NCBI GenBank assembly: GCA_010093705.1
Contig: MU006096.1
Span: forward strand, 987,908 to 1,051,907
Length of the DNA stretch: 64,000 bases
Direction: 5' to 3'
DNA from: Patellaria atrata CBS 101060
Lineage: Eukaryota > Ascomycota > Dothideomycetes > Patellariales > Patellariaceae
In this document: in pieces, positions 1 to 10,997 of the stretch
Layout of the letters: each line of letters starts with the position of its first letter
Position numbering within the stretch: the stretch's first letter is position 1
Notes under the pieces: generated by a model
The model's input: only the letters and a program-made list of their open reading frames with translations
What the model was told of the DNA's origin: nothing
Databases searched by the model: none
Program-made: the position numbers and the translations under genes

Positions 1-170
1 GCTAGCACCCCCTTAGGTTAGCACCCGCTACGCCCTCGGGTTCGACGGGACGCCCTCGCAACAACACCCCCTTGACCCATCAAAGGCATCTATCCAACAT
101 CCTCACCTCAACCCAATAATTAATCTCCCCGAATAACTCACAACCCCAACTCCAACGCTCCCCACCAAAA

Positions 171-692
171 ATGCGAATCACACCCGCACGGCCCTCCCTT
201 CAGCACCTCCTAAGTCCCATCCTGCGACCCCTGCCCCGCCGCCTCATCTCCCTCTCCTCCTCATCACAATCCCAAAACCGCATCTACGACTCAATCCGGT
301 ACCCCAACGACCTCCACACCCTCCTCGCCCTGCACGCCTCCTTCCGGCGCTCCCTCCTAACCCTCTGGCTGCACACCCACGACACATCCTCTCTCCGCGC
401 ATCCTCTCTCCTGCGCTCCCTCCTCACTGACGGCGTGGGGGAAACACATGGTGGGGTTGGGTATGTGGAGGTGCAGCTGGATGCGCCCACGATAGAGGAT
501 CTAGGAGTGGTGTTTAGGATTAACGAGATCCCGACGCTGATGGCGTTTTCGAGGGGGGAGGCGCAATTTGGGTCGAGGGTTGAGACGTCTGGCAAGGGTG
601 GGTTGGGGGATCGGGCGTTTTTGAGTGGATGGGTGGAGAGGGAGGCGGCGAGGAGGGGGGAGGGAGGTGGGGAGAAGGGGTGGTTAGGGTAG
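171..692 (+). CDS. thioredoxin-like fold protein, probably mitochondrial
   Basis: Single-exon gene of 173 residues. The first 35 residues are rich in Arg, Ser, Leu and Pro with no acidic residue, as in a mitochondrial presequence. The middle of the protein (about residues 45-130) reads like a thioredoxin fold: a helix and strand ending in LLTLWLH, then VEVQLDAPTIEDLGVVF, then a strand with the cis-proline pattern EIPTLMAFSRG. There is no CXXC, so disulfide chemistry is not expected. The C-terminus is Gly/Arg/Glu rich. Short redox-dead thioredoxin-like proteins of this form are known in moulds, but their role is not established. The next gene is convergent (stop at 1044). The coding call is fairly safe; the fold is inferred from pattern. 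Confidence 0.72.
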   Translation: MRITPARPSLQHLLSPILRPLPRRLISLSSSSQSQNRIYDSIRYPNDLHTLLALHASFRRSLLTLWLHTHDTSSLRASSLLRSLLTDGVGETHGGVGYVEVQLDAPTIEDLGVVFRINEIPTLMAFSRGEAQFGSRVETSGKGGLGDRAFLSGWVEREAARRGEGGGEKGWLG

Positions 693-1043
693 GGAGGTGT
701 AAGGGGATGGACTATGGACGGACATGGCCCGCGCTTTGGTTATCCTGATTATGAGGTTCTGAGGTGAGTTGAGCGGCTTTCCGGGGCTATGTATTGGCCA
801 GTGGATATCATGAAGGTAAATTATTTGAATCTTGTCTGCGAGATGCGCGACTGAGCAGCTCAATTCAGGAAATGGCAGCACTGACGAGCACGACCATATC
901 GCTACGCCTTCGAAAGATATGGATGTATAATGTTCATTCTGAATAATCAACAGCTTGAGACCGCTGCCCTCAACCACTCTTACCCACCGAGATAGAACAC
1001 CCCCTGAAAGCTTTTGGAACTCCGCAACATCTCGCCTAAAACT
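693..1043. other. intergenic, convergent gene ends
   Basis: About 350 bases between the stop of the thioredoxin-like gene and the stop of the prolyl-tRNA synthetase gene. It should hold both 3' UTRs. I see no coding frame with family resemblance, no repeat and no RNA gene. Confidence 0.6.
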
Positions 1044-2758
1044 TTAATAACTTCTTCCAAACATGACCCATCTCTTCGCCAACTCCTTGCATTCGGGATT
1101 TGTGCACTTGGTCTTACCCTCCACGATTCCCTCTGGCTGTTCAAACGGAATACACAAGCTCTTCGCACCCATACTCGGAGCTCTGGCATCCTCAGCGAGC
1201 GAGTCACCCTCGTCCTTTCTCGCACTCATTTCCTTAATCTGATCTTCGCATGGTCCGCCTTCGCAATGGGGGATCAGACATACGTTCTTGGCGTTGAGAG
1301 CTGGCACGAAGTCTTTCCAATCTGTAATGAGCTTGCGGTGCTCGCGGAACTCCTTGTCTGCTTTGTTGAAGAGATCGGATTGAATCGTGTCAAGGAGGGC
1401 CTTGGTTTGCGCTGCAAGATCTGAGATGGGGATAGTGCTCTTACCTTCTTGGTCGCGGCGAGAGGTAGTAACGACGTGGTTTGCAGAGTCCTTGGGACCG
1501 AACTCTAGGCGAAGTGGGACACCCTTGAGTTCCCAGTCATTGAACTTCCAACCGGGGGAGTAGCCTTCGCGGAAGTCCACCTTGACGCGGATTCCAGCTT
1601 CCTTTAGAACCTCGCCTAAGGCTGTCGCTTCCTTGTATAGTTTATCCCTGTCTTCGTCGCCTGTCTTTGCAGTGATGCCAACTGGAACAATAGCAACTTG
1701 GATTTTAGCAACACGTGGTGGAAGGACGAGACCTTTGTTATCACTGTGGGTTAGCACCATGACTCCAATTGAGCGAGTAGTGAAGCCCCAGGAATTTTGC
1801 CAGACATTTACAGGGGGTTTTTTGACACCTTCCTTGGAAGAGGGATCTTCGACAGTGATGTCGAACATTTTGCTGAAATGCTGGCCGAGACAGTGCGAGG
1901 TCCCACCCTGAATACCTCTCCCAGTAGCGGGAATAAAACCTTCAACTGTAGTGGTATAGTGCGCGCCTGGAAATTGTTCGTTCTTGGTTTTCATACCCTT
2001 AACTACGGGAACTGCGAGGAGCTCCTCGTAGATGGCTGCATAAAAGTCCAAGATCTGTCTCACTTCTATGCCTGCTTCCTCCTCTGTGAAATGTGCAGTG
2101 TGCCCTTCCTGCCATAGAAACTCGCGGGACCTGATGAAGGGCATTGGATGTTTGAATTCCCACCGTACCACGTTGTTCCATTGATTGAGTTTGAGGGGAA
2201 GGTCTCTATGACTCTGAATCTTCTCTCTGAAGTAGTTGTACATGGCAGTTTCAGAGGTGGGACGGATTGCTACAGGCTGCGCGAGATCGCTTGTACCACT
2301 GGGAAAATTAGCATAATGTTCTGATGTACTACTCCAATGATGTACCCTTTCGTCACCCAGGCGACCTCAGCAGCAAAGCCCTCAACGTGCTCTTTTTCCC
2401 TTTGCAAATTGTCCGCAGAGATAAATATAGGGAAATATGAATTATCCACACCCAAGCTATGAATCCTCTCGTTAAAGAAAGCCTGGATCCTCTCCCATAT
2501 GGAATAACTTGGGGGAAGGAGAATATAACATCCTGCTACATCGTAGTAGGCCAACATTTCGGCCTTAGTGAGGACCTGTTGATACCATTCTGCCAAATTA
2601 TCTTCCTTCGCAACATCGATACCAATCAAAGCTGCGCCTTCTATCTTCTTCTTCTGTGGAGCTTTGGGTTTCTGTTCTGGCTTCTCTTTCTTCTCCTTCT
2701 TGGGCTTGGGCTCCTTCTTGCGCTCTGGGATAATGGCTTCAGGCTGTTCTGAGGCCAT
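1044..2758 (-). CDS. prolyl-tRNA synthetase, cytosolic type
   Basis: Charges tRNA-Pro with proline in the cytosol. Two exons: 2758..2346 and 2298..1044, with a 47-nt GT...AG intron (2299..2345). The joined protein has 555 residues. It opens with a Lys/Pro/Glu-rich leader of about 38 residues, common in eukaryotic synthetases, then the class II core. Visible marks are AIRPTSETAMYNYF (motif 2 region), WEFKHPMPFIRSREFLWQEGH, the CLGQHFSKMF segment near the class II motif 3, and an anticodon-binding domain with QVAIVPVG. It ends in the archaeal/eukaryotic-type zinc-binding C-terminal domain with Cys pairs (CLIPHCEGGPC and CTNPEC). The YbaK-like editing domain that precedes the core in budding yeast is absent. 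The gene is divergent from CCT1 across 295 bp. Confidence 0.95.
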
Positions 2759-3053
2759 ATTGCAGAATTCGCAGGGAGCTAATTTGAATATATTTGATCA
2801 GAAAGAAGCGGGCACAATCTGATCTTTATGAGGCCTCAGAAATTGAGTGAGAAGAATCCGTATGCTCTATCTGATTGCGTGAATTGTGGATTGTGTACCC
2901 CTCGGGCGGGGCTGACTCAATTTCAGTGGCCCCTGCACAGAGCTTCAGTCAATACGGAAGCCTAACCGCCGCTTCGCGCAACAACTTCGAGATTTTGCTT
3001 TCGCGTTAACATAGTAATATCAAAAGATCATAGACCTTTTAGAAATCAACAAT
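2759..3053. promoter_or_regulatory. shared divergent promoter, prolyl-tRNA synthetase / CCT1
   Basis: 295 bases lie between two divergent start codons, so both promoters must sit here or overlap. Both genes are housekeeping and no TATA-like box is clear. I infer a bidirectional promoter from position only. Confidence 0.5.
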
Positions 3054-4901
3054 ATGGCAGGAATATTCGAGCAACCGAGAAATGCTGGAACCTTGTGTAA
3101 GTCTGAATCTCTATAGACCTAAGAATCCCTTTCTGATCATATTTAAACAGTCCTCGGCGGGCAGAAAATCAGCGGGCAAGATATACGAGACCAAAATGTG
3201 TTAGCTACTCAGGCAATCTCAAATGTAGTAAAAAGCTCATTTGGCCCTTCGGGGTTGGACAAGATGATGGTGGACGATATTGGAGATGTGACTGTAACTA
3301 ACGACGGCGCAACTATCCTCAGTCTTCTCGACGTCGAGCATCCAGCAGGCAAAATATTGGTGGACCTAGCCCAGCAGCAGGATAGAGAAGTTGGTGATGG
3401 AACCACATCAGTTGTCTTGATTGCCGCAGAGCTATTGAGACGAGCCAACGAGCTCACGAAGAACAGAATACATCCCACCACCATTATAACAGGTTACAGG
3501 CTTGCGTTAAGGGAGGCTGTGAGGTACATGAACGAGAATATCGCTACAAAGGTTGACAATTTGGGGAGAGAGAGCTTGGTTAGCATTGCAAAGACTTCTA
3601 TGTCAAGCAAGATCATCGGTGGGGACTCGGATTTCTTCGCAAACATGTGCGTTGATGCTATGCAAGCAGTGAAGACAGTGAATAATAAGAACGAGGTCAA
3701 ATATCCGGTAAAGGCGGTCAATATACTCAAAGCTCACGGTCAGAGTGCTACAGAATCGATTCTGGTCAAAGGCTATGCTCTCAACTGCACAGTTGCCTCA
3801 CAAGCCATGAAAACCAGGATAACTGATGCTAAAATTGCGTGTCTGGACATCAACCTGCAAAAAGAGCGTATGAAGTTGGGCGTACAAATTACAGTGGATG
3901 ACCCGCAACAGTTGGAGAAGATCCGGGAACGAGAGGCCGGAATCGTCCTCGAACGTGTTGAGATGATTCTAAAAGCCGGTGCCAACGTTGTCCTCACCAC
4001 GAAAGGTATCGACGACCTATGCTTAAAACAATTTATTGAAAAAGGGGCGATGGCAGTTAGAAGGTGTAAAAAGGAGGATCTGCGAAGAATAGCAAAAGCA
4101 ACCGGGGCAACACTTGTTAGTACCCTATCCGACCTAAACGGCGACGAAAAGTTCGAACCATCACTTTTAGGTCATGCGGAAGAGGTAGTACAAGAGCGAA
4201 TCTCAGATGATGAGTGTATCTTAGTCAAAGGCACTAAGGTCCACTCTTCGGCGTCAATCATTCTACGAGGAGCCAACGACTACTCGCTAGATGAGATGGA
4301 ACGTTCTGTACATGATTCTCTCTCGGCTATCAAGCGAACTCTCGAAAGTGGTAGAATAGTTCCGGGTGGTGGAGCTGTGGAGACAGCGCTGCACATATAT
4401 CTCGAGGAGTGGGCAACCTCTGTCGTGAGTTGCAGTGAAGTCTTTCCGGTGCTGCATGATTCTAACAATATATAGGGCTCCCGTGAGCAGCTCGCTATCG
4501 GCGAATTCGCTGCTGCTCTCCTCGTCATCCCCAAAACTCTTGCAATAAACGCCGCAGTCGACGCCGCAGAGCTCGTTGCACAACTCCGATCACGTCATGC
4601 TCTATCACAACGGACAGCCGACCAACCTCCCCAAGCTGCCCATGGTGCCAAGGTTCCTCCACCATCCACAGAAGACGAGAAGGCGTTGGCGAGGAAGAAG
4701 AACTATAAGAATTACGGCTTGGATCTAACGAAAGGTAAGGTCCATGATGAGATCAAAGCTGGCGTTTTGGAGCCGAGCATGAGCAAGGTCAAACAGTTGA
4801 AGAGTGCGGTAGAAGCTTGTATCGCTATTATGAGGATCGATACTTTGATCAAGCTGGATCCGGAGCAGAGAGGTGGTGAAGATGATGGACATGGACATTG
4901 A
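3054..4901 (+). CDS. CCT1: T-complex protein 1 subunit alpha (CCT1)
   Basis: Subunit of the eight-membered cytosolic chaperonin CCT/TRiC, which folds actin and tubulin. Three exons: 3054..3096, 3151..4424 and 4476..4901, giving 580 residues against about 555-560 usual. The N-terminus [19 protein letters not shown] followed by [17 protein letters not shown] is the alpha-subunit signature. Group II chaperonin marks follow: [28 protein letters not shown], the ATPase loop GDGTTSVV, and PGGGAVE near residue 410. The last exon completes the equatorial domain ([20 protein letters not shown]) and ends in a GEDDGHGH-like tail. Introns are 54 and 51 nt. The second intron is needed because the frame closes in a stop at 4473-4475. 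Subunit identity is judged from the N-terminal block. Confidence 0.96.
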
Positions 4902-5366
4902 TGATGTTATGTATCTCCGAGAAGACTCAATTTCTGTTCCAAAAAGACATAGACTCCATTGCATGGTAAATCAGCGTTCAAGGGTCAATCAAAATAATAT
5001 TCGAAGTCGAACAATTTTTATGTCGAGAAATTTGAATTACCGCATTTGAACAGTTTGCCATCCCATCCAGGTCTTTCAGTATATGCCGTTAAAGAAGAAA
5101 ACAGAGTGTGGAATCAACCTGATAATCGTTTGGTTGATATTGAGACCATAAATAATAGTCGGAGCGGAAGAACCTTGTTCCATTTGCAGAATTATCATAT
5201 GGCCGGGATGTTCAGATAAAGGTAGCTGCGTCACCTCACAGCCACGGGACCTGTTCCTACCAACTATTCCTCCCTTGAGCCTCCACATCTCTATAAATCA
5301 ATCCTCTACCTCTCATACACATTATCGTAAACTTCAACAAGCACAACAAACTAACGAACCGTCAAC
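4902..5366. other. intergenic, CCT1 3' end and Sna-like gene promoter
   Basis: About 465 bases. The left part should be the CCT1 3' UTR, the right part the promoter of the next gene. Apart from the TATA-like box listed separately I see no feature. Confidence 0.5.
5291..5298 (+). promoter_or_regulatory. TATA-like box upstream of the Sna/PMP3-like gene
   Basis: CTATAAAT lies about 70 bases before the start codon at 5367, in a C/T- and A-rich leader. Position and sequence suit a TATA element for a stress-responsive gene. This is inference; one such 8-mer can occur by chance. Confidence 0.35.
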
Positions 5367-6030
5367 ATGTGTGGCTCCGACATCTTCCTCATCTGCCTCG
5401 CAGTCCTCTTCCCACCCGTAGGAGGTAAGTCTCAGGCAACACCCTAACCCTCCACACCCCCAGCTAACAAAACCCCCCAGTCTGGGTCAAACGTGGTATC
5501 TGCAGCGCCGACTCCCTCATCAACCTCGCACTCTGGTAAGACCACCATCCCCCATCCATCTCCCCGGGTACCCCCAACATCGATCCCCATCAAAGCTAAC
5601 ACCCCCCAACAGCTGTCTAGGCTACTTCCCGGGTCTCCTCCACGCCTGGTACATCATCTATACTTATCCAGACGCCTGGGACTACGAGCCTGTCGACCGC
5701 GAGGCCGAGGGCACCGTCACGTACTACTACGTACAGCAAGGTGGACCCCCGCGAAGAGCCCAGATGACTGTGCCTGGACAGCAGAAGCCGCAACAATCAT
5801 CCCAGCATCAGCAGCAGCAGGGCCCGCAGAATTATGGGACCGTTGGCTCGAGTGCGCAGGGTCAGCGGAGTGAGGGTTCGCAGGGACAGCAGTCGGGCCC
5901 GGTGAATAAGGGGAATTCGTCCGCTGAGGGACAGAGGGACGGCGGAGAGGGAAGTGCCGGGCAGACGGCGCCGCCGCCGAGTTATGCGGATGTTATTAAG
6001 GGGGATCATAAGGTTCAATCGAGTGATTAG
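5367..6030 (+). CDS. PMP3/UPF0057 family membrane protein with PPxY tail (Sna3/Sna4-like)
   Basis: Small two-helix membrane protein of the PMP3/RCI2 family. Three exons (5367..5424, 5481..5535, 5613..6030) give 176 residues. Residues 1-60 form the family core: CGSDIFLICLAVLFPPVGVW is the first membrane segment and INLALCCLGYFPGLLHAWYI the second. A hydrophilic Gln/Ser/Gly tail of about 115 residues follows, ending in APPPSYADVIKG. PPSY is a PPxY motif of the type bound by WW domains of Rsp5/Nedd4 ubiquitin ligases. Yeast Sna3 and Sna4 share this layout and reach the vacuole with Rsp5's help. So a role in vacuolar sorting is more likely than the plain plasma-membrane potential role of short PMP3; that step is inference. 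Confidence 0.9.
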
Positions 6031-6277
6031 ACGTCTGGGGTGGTATCGGAATGGTGCTTTGCAGCTGGGAAAGATGAAGTTTCGTTTTGGTACTTGGTCA
6101 GGTGAGGTTATTCCGCACGTCAATGTCGTAGGTGGAGTAGTGTTATTAAGGAGGTTTTACAATTATGATTTCGGTTACAGGAGTGCTATAAACTACAAAT
6201 ACAAAGTCTAATCCCCAATCCAATGACTTTTTGTCCCTTTTACTTCACCATCCACAACACTAGTGACATCAGACCGC

Positions 6278-7263
6278 CTATTGCCTCTGAAACGTGACCC
6301 TGATAGCTTGTCCACTCAACACCATTCCCGCACACCCCTCCTTCGCACTAATCGCTCCACTCTCCGCCTCGTACTCGACGAACGCCAACCCTTTCCGTCC
6401 CGGCACCTGCCTGACCTCTCTGAATCCTTCGAAGCGCGCGAATATGGCGGACAGAGCCTCGACATCGTAATCCTCGGGTACGTTTTGTACGAAGAGGATC
6501 TTGTTCGGCGGGAGGTATTCGTCTGGGACGACGGGCGCCGAGGGCGCAGTTGCCTTGAGCCCAGCGCCGCGGGTTGTCTTCGCAGGACGAGCGAGGGAGG
6601 GATCGGTAGGAGGGGGGCGTTTCAGACTCGCGGCTTGCTGTTGCGCTTCCAACGCTTGTTTCCGTTCTGCGGAGTTGAGAGTATATTAGCTCGCTGTCAT
6701 GTATCGTATATCGGACACGATGAGGGGATGGACGAAGAGACAACCAAGGTTCCTCCACCACCATAACAGAAAAGCATCATGTAGAGAAAGTGATAGAAAT
6801 CGCAAACTCACCCTTCTCCGCCAACCTAGCCCTCTTGTGTTTCTCGAAGGCTTCGTCGTCCCCTTCTCTTAAGACCGTCGCGTCGCTTTTCGTGCGCGCG
6901 TACTCGACCTTCATCGCCTTGTCGAAGAGCTCGAACCCCTGTGTTTCCTCCATCGCGCGTGCCGCTTCCTCCCGTGTCTCGTACACGATGAACGCCTGGC
7001 CCTTCCGCTTCAGGCTCTTCTTGGCCACGATATCGATGACGGTGCCGAAGGCGCCGAAGAGCGCGGATAAAGCTTCGGTTAGGGGTTCGAGCTTTATTTT
7101 CTCTTCGAGGTTGTGGACCTAGGGGTGTTAGACTGCGGGGATGTGGTTTAGACATGGGAGAGAGCTACATAGAGACTACAAAAAATTGTTAGAAAGCTAG
7201 GTTGAGAGGGACAGTTGGGGGACGGAAAACGAACGTATTGTTGGGTATAGCCGCTGCCGCCAT
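6278..7263 (-). CDS. U1A/U2B''-type snRNP protein with two RRMs and a 7-nt microexon
   Basis: Binds a U1 or U2 snRNA loop in the spliceosome. Four exons (7263..7235, 7175..7169, 7118..6812, 6666..6278) give 243 residues. The second exon is only 7 nt (TCTCTAT). It is needed to write NNTLYVHNLEEKIK, the start of RRM1 including RNP2, and it restores the frame. RRM1 continues with GTVIDIVAKKSLKRKGQAFIVY (RNP1). A charged Pro/Ala linker leads to RRM2 at the C-terminus: ILFVQNVPEDYDVEALSAIF and RKGLAFVEYE, ending ...IRVTFQRQ. The double-RRM layout and length match U1A/U2B''. Which of the two it is cannot be settled by eye. The start at 7263 has a strong context (AAGATGG), but the frame stays open upstream to ATGs at 7404 and 7521, so a longer N-terminus is possible. 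Confidence 0.9.
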
Positions 7264-7749
7264 CTTAGCCTTTTCAAAACCGTCTTCTGATAGTTGATGG
7301 TCTACTATGCCCGATAATTGTTCTCGCGAGTATATTTTTCGAGGCCGTGGGGATTCAAGCGGTGGTTGTGATATGGCGACTACGGCGGGCTCGGTGCTCA
7401 TGTCGGTAGAAATCGGTTCGTCGCTCCGCACTAGCTCCCCTCCCGAACGCCAAGGCCGATCGCTCTCCTCTACAAGCGGCGCGTTGACACATGATTCCGC
7501 GACGGTTCCCCAGAAACTCATAGGAAACAGTGTACTTTGTAATATGACACTAGGATAAAGTGGTTGTGAATTGAGTTTCTTGCTCTAATGAAATGTCTTG
7601 AAGAGCTTAAGGTACCTGGAAGTAACATCATATTGAAATTATATTCTGGCAAGTCCTTTCAGCATATTGCACCTTCTACACACTGGAGCATGCCTCGTAA
7701 CTTGAGGTAAGGATGAGGGGATATCATATAAGGTAATATACTATAATAT
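7264..7749. other. intergenic or partly coding: U1A leader and MFS gene 3' side
   Basis: About 490 bases between the chosen U1A start and the MFS stop. The first 258 bases stay open in frame with U1A and could encode an N-terminal extension (Met codons at 7404 and 7521). The rest is AT-rich and I see nothing else in it. Confidence 0.4.
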
Positions 7750-9803
7750 CTACAATAGGTATACAAATGGCTTCTGTCTTCTAACAGTGTCCCTCCCATC
7801 CATCAATGGCTCATCTACCTCCGTCATCTCAATTTCCCCATTCTCAAACCTATTTACATTCGCTTCATTCTCCCACCTCAGTTTCAGTCGCAGCATCACT
7901 GCTAAGAATGCGACGAATAGCATAAATGCTGAACAAATCGCCATCCCCTTAATATAATATGGCTTATCCTCCTTCGGATAGAGTCGGGTCCCGAGCAATG
8001 GACCGCACTGACCAATTACATTCATCATGGCGATACCTGTCCCTTTTTTCGAGTCGGAATCCTGGTTATTCAATGTCCAAGTGATAATGATGGTGATTGC
8101 GGAAAAGAATCCCGCAGCGGCAGGGTAGACGGCTAGATAACGCCAGATATTGCTCCATGCGAATTTGCCGGCGAGCGCCATTGTAGCATAGCCAGATGCA
8201 GCAAGTAACACGTGGATGATGATGAAGAAGCTCCGGTTTTGCATACGGTCTGATGCGTAAGCGGTAAACAGAACCACCAGGAAGGAGAATAGGTAAGGAG
8301 GGGCGGACAGAGCTTGGGAGGTTACTGCTGTGTATCCCATACTATATACTACAGTTAGACAAATTCTCTGCAGAAAGTCTTTGGAACATACTCCTTGATG
8401 ATAGTCGGAAGGAAAACGGGTAGAGAACTAAATGCCACATTACAAGAAAAGAACATCATCTATGGCTAATGTTAGTCCTATCTCCATACGTAAATAATGT
8501 AACATACCGCAGTTACATAACATTTCGGATCCGCAAGCGTCTGCAGTATCTCGCTGAAGTCGAGTCTTCGGTTCTTGTTACCTCTATCCCCTTTCTCATC
8601 GATTACGGGCTGCTCTTTTTTATCCTGTACGGTCTCATTACGCAGCCTCAACGCTGCGACTTTCCTTTCTCTCTTACTCAGAAACTTTGCAGTGCCCGGA
8701 CTGTCCGGAATAAAAGACCAGGCAAACACCGCGACCAGGACGCTCGGGAATCCTTCCACGAGGAATAACAAACGCCATGGGGCGATTGGCCCGCCCTCCC
8801 CAAGTTTTACAATCGCGTACGCAAGCCCACTGGCAAAAGATGTAGCCAAAGGAGCTGCTGAGATGAATAGTCCTGTACGGAGGGCGAGTTCATTTCGGCG
8901 GAAGAAGAAAGAGAGATAAAACGGCACACCTGGCCCGAATGCAGCCTCACCAATTCCTAAGAAAGCTCTTAAAATAAGTAGTGATCCAAACGACGTACAT
9001 ACGGATTGAAGAGATGCGAGGATTCCCCAAGATAGTATGCAAAGTGAAATATAAATATGTGGAGGGATTATACGGTATCTTGTACAATCAGTACGGGATA
9101 ATATGTGTAACCGGGGGATATACGAGTACATACAATAGAGTCATCCATTCAAATAAAATGTACGTGATATAGAAAGCTGTGAGTAGCCACTCATATTGGC
9201 CTCCATGCAGACCGAGATCCCGCTCGAGTCCCGCAATCCGTGCGTTCCCAATATCTATCAGTACATTAGTTAGCTACAAATTTAAGCAACTCATAACATC
9301 TCCCTCCGTATACACAGTGGCCTGCTCCCAATTTATCTTCCTACCATAATTTCAAATCCCGGCACAATTGCTCGGGAGTGCGTCCAAATGCTCTCATAGA
9401 GCACCGATATGCACTTACGCCATACAGCCGTGTCTCACTTCCCATAATCCCTACGAAGCGCAAACACTTCCAACAAAACGCAAAAGCAATACCTACTCGA
9501 CCGGTCCAGAAAGCTCAACAAATACAATCCCGCCAAAAACGCCACTAGCTTCCTGTCTAACTTCTTCCTCACCACTCTCTCCTCGTCCGGGGTATATAGT
9601 TCGAAACTCTGCGTGCTCGCTCTTCTCTTCCCGTTCCGGACGAACTGCTCCTCTTCATCTGTACCATCGTCGACGTCGGAGTCATTGGCTACGCTGGGAG
9701 AGGAGGAGGATGGTGTTAAGCGGGCGAAGGTGGGCGAGTCGGAAGGGGTGGAGTGGGAGGGACTGGAAAGGGTGGACGGTGGAGGGCGAAAGAGAGACGC
9801 CAT
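7750..9803 (-). CDS. MFS permease of the anion:cation symporter (Dal5-like) family
   Basis: Proton-coupled importer of an organic anion; family members carry allantoate, nicotinate, biotin or similar. Five exons (9803..9497, 9254..9134, 9078..8508, 8459..8392, 8341..7750) give 552 residues. A Ser/Pro-rich and acidic cytosolic N-terminus of about 80 residues precedes twelve expected membrane segments. Family marks are LLSFLDRSNIGNARIAGL at the first helix, EWLLTAFYITYILFEW, ILRAFLGIGEAAFGPGVPFY, and VLVAVFAWSFIPDSPGTAKF before the central loop. The second half starts with MGYTAVTSQALSAPPYL. The first intron is 242 nt, much longer than the other introns of this gene (48-55 nt). The substrate cannot be told from sequence. 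It has no partner genes nearby. Confidence 0.9.
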
Positions 9804-10997
9804 TAGGGTGGTGATGTGCTACGATTCAGTGATGCATTGTGATGAGCTGAGTTATCGAGCAAAACGGTGGTTGTATAGAGGTGGAGAGGTGAGCAAAGCT
9901 ATGGGGTTTAATGAGGAAGTGCTGGGATGTGGCGCTTGACATGGGAGGGCTTGTATCAACGTCAGCCGAGTTTCCTGCAAGGTACTGTACTTGTACAATC
10001 AAGTACTCCTATATGATTTTATGTTCATCTAAAGACATCAAGAAAATATAAGCAAGACGGGTGTGTAGAAGGTAATTCAATGTTTTGAACTTCTAATGAG
10101 TGACCATGTAGTTCTATATGGAGACAGCTGCATAGAAACATCAGTTCGATATCCACTTAGAATAGCGACGGTATGGCGTACAACGAGTGTTTAGGTCACA
10201 AGGTTCAGGCATATCGAGCTCCAGAGGGATAACTTGAACATGAGAATAGAGTATTCGAAATCCCAATCAGCGCGTACAGGTTCACTTCGTAGAGCGCATG
10301 CCAAACTCTCCCGTTCAAAACAAAGCGATATACTACCAACTCTGTAACCAGACTCTGGGATTTAAGGTAAGAGTTCAGACATATCCGCAATTCATATGAA
10401 AAATTAAAGCGTAACAGATCTGTCCGAAGTTGATTTAGCGGTGGACAAAAGACTACTTCTGCCAGACTCCTCTCCGCAATAAAGGGGTTTAAAAAGTGAA
10501 AAAAAGAATTGAAAAAAATGGCAAAAAGAACACTCTCCTTCGAGAGTTAAGTGAACCACTTTGTGATTTAAACTTGAGCGATATTCCAATATTAAGCCAT
10601 GTGCAGGGCTCGAACCGAGGGGGTTTGGGGGGATACGTACCTGAAAGAGCCCTAACTGCACCATGGCGGAATGAAAAGTACGGCATTTGAAATAGTTTAT
10701 AACGTCAGTCCCTCAATCTCGGATTAGGAGGAGGAAAGTTACGTGGAAACCAAAGACGGGAGACCCATCCGTTTGCACAGCACGCAGTCTTCTGTATAAA
10801 ATTATGCCCCTCATTCATGAGCGTTCTACAACAAATCATACAGTGGCTTAGGTGGTGCAAGACAAAAGTAATTGTAAGTCTCATCGAGGGCTCCCATACT
10901 AGATTTCATATTAATCCAGTGTCATAATGATGAGCAAGAGAGTACGAGAATTTGATTGCATATATACCTATTTGGCTATCTGGAGTATTATACACTC
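9804..10997. other. intergenic, MFS promoter and TYW1 3' side
   Basis: About 1.2 kb without a recognisable gene. It holds a 72-base imperfect inverted repeat with tRNA-like promoter boxes (listed separately) next to A-runs at 10495-10530. The remainder is AT-rich with no coding pattern. Confidence 0.5.
10596..10667 (-). repeat. tRNA-like hairpin with A- and B-box motifs (tRNA pseudogene or SINE head)
   Basis: The two ends are imperfect inverted repeats: GCCATGTGCAGGGCTC on the left against GAGCCCTAACTGCACCATGGC on the right. Read on the minus strand it holds TGGTGCAGTTAGGG, like a tRNA A box, and 30-odd bases on GGTTCGAGCCC, which fits the B-box consensus. Beyond it on the same strand come several T-runs (plus-strand A-runs at 10495-10530) that could stop RNA polymerase III. 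A proper cloverleaf does not form: the anticodon and T stems mispair. So it is not a working tRNA. A decayed tRNA or the head of a short interspersed element are both possible. Confidence 0.35.

Noticed and set aside
30-60. GGGTTCGACGGG near the window start, resembling a tRNA B box
   Set aside because: No A box or cloverleaf around it; chance match.
5493-5873. 126-codon frame overlapping the Sna-like gene
   Set aside because: Runs through two introns in the wrong frame; the spliced PMP3-family reading explains the region.
9368-9939. Overlapping plus-strand open frames
   Set aside because: They lie opposite the first exon and promoter of the MFS gene, whose reading is clear.
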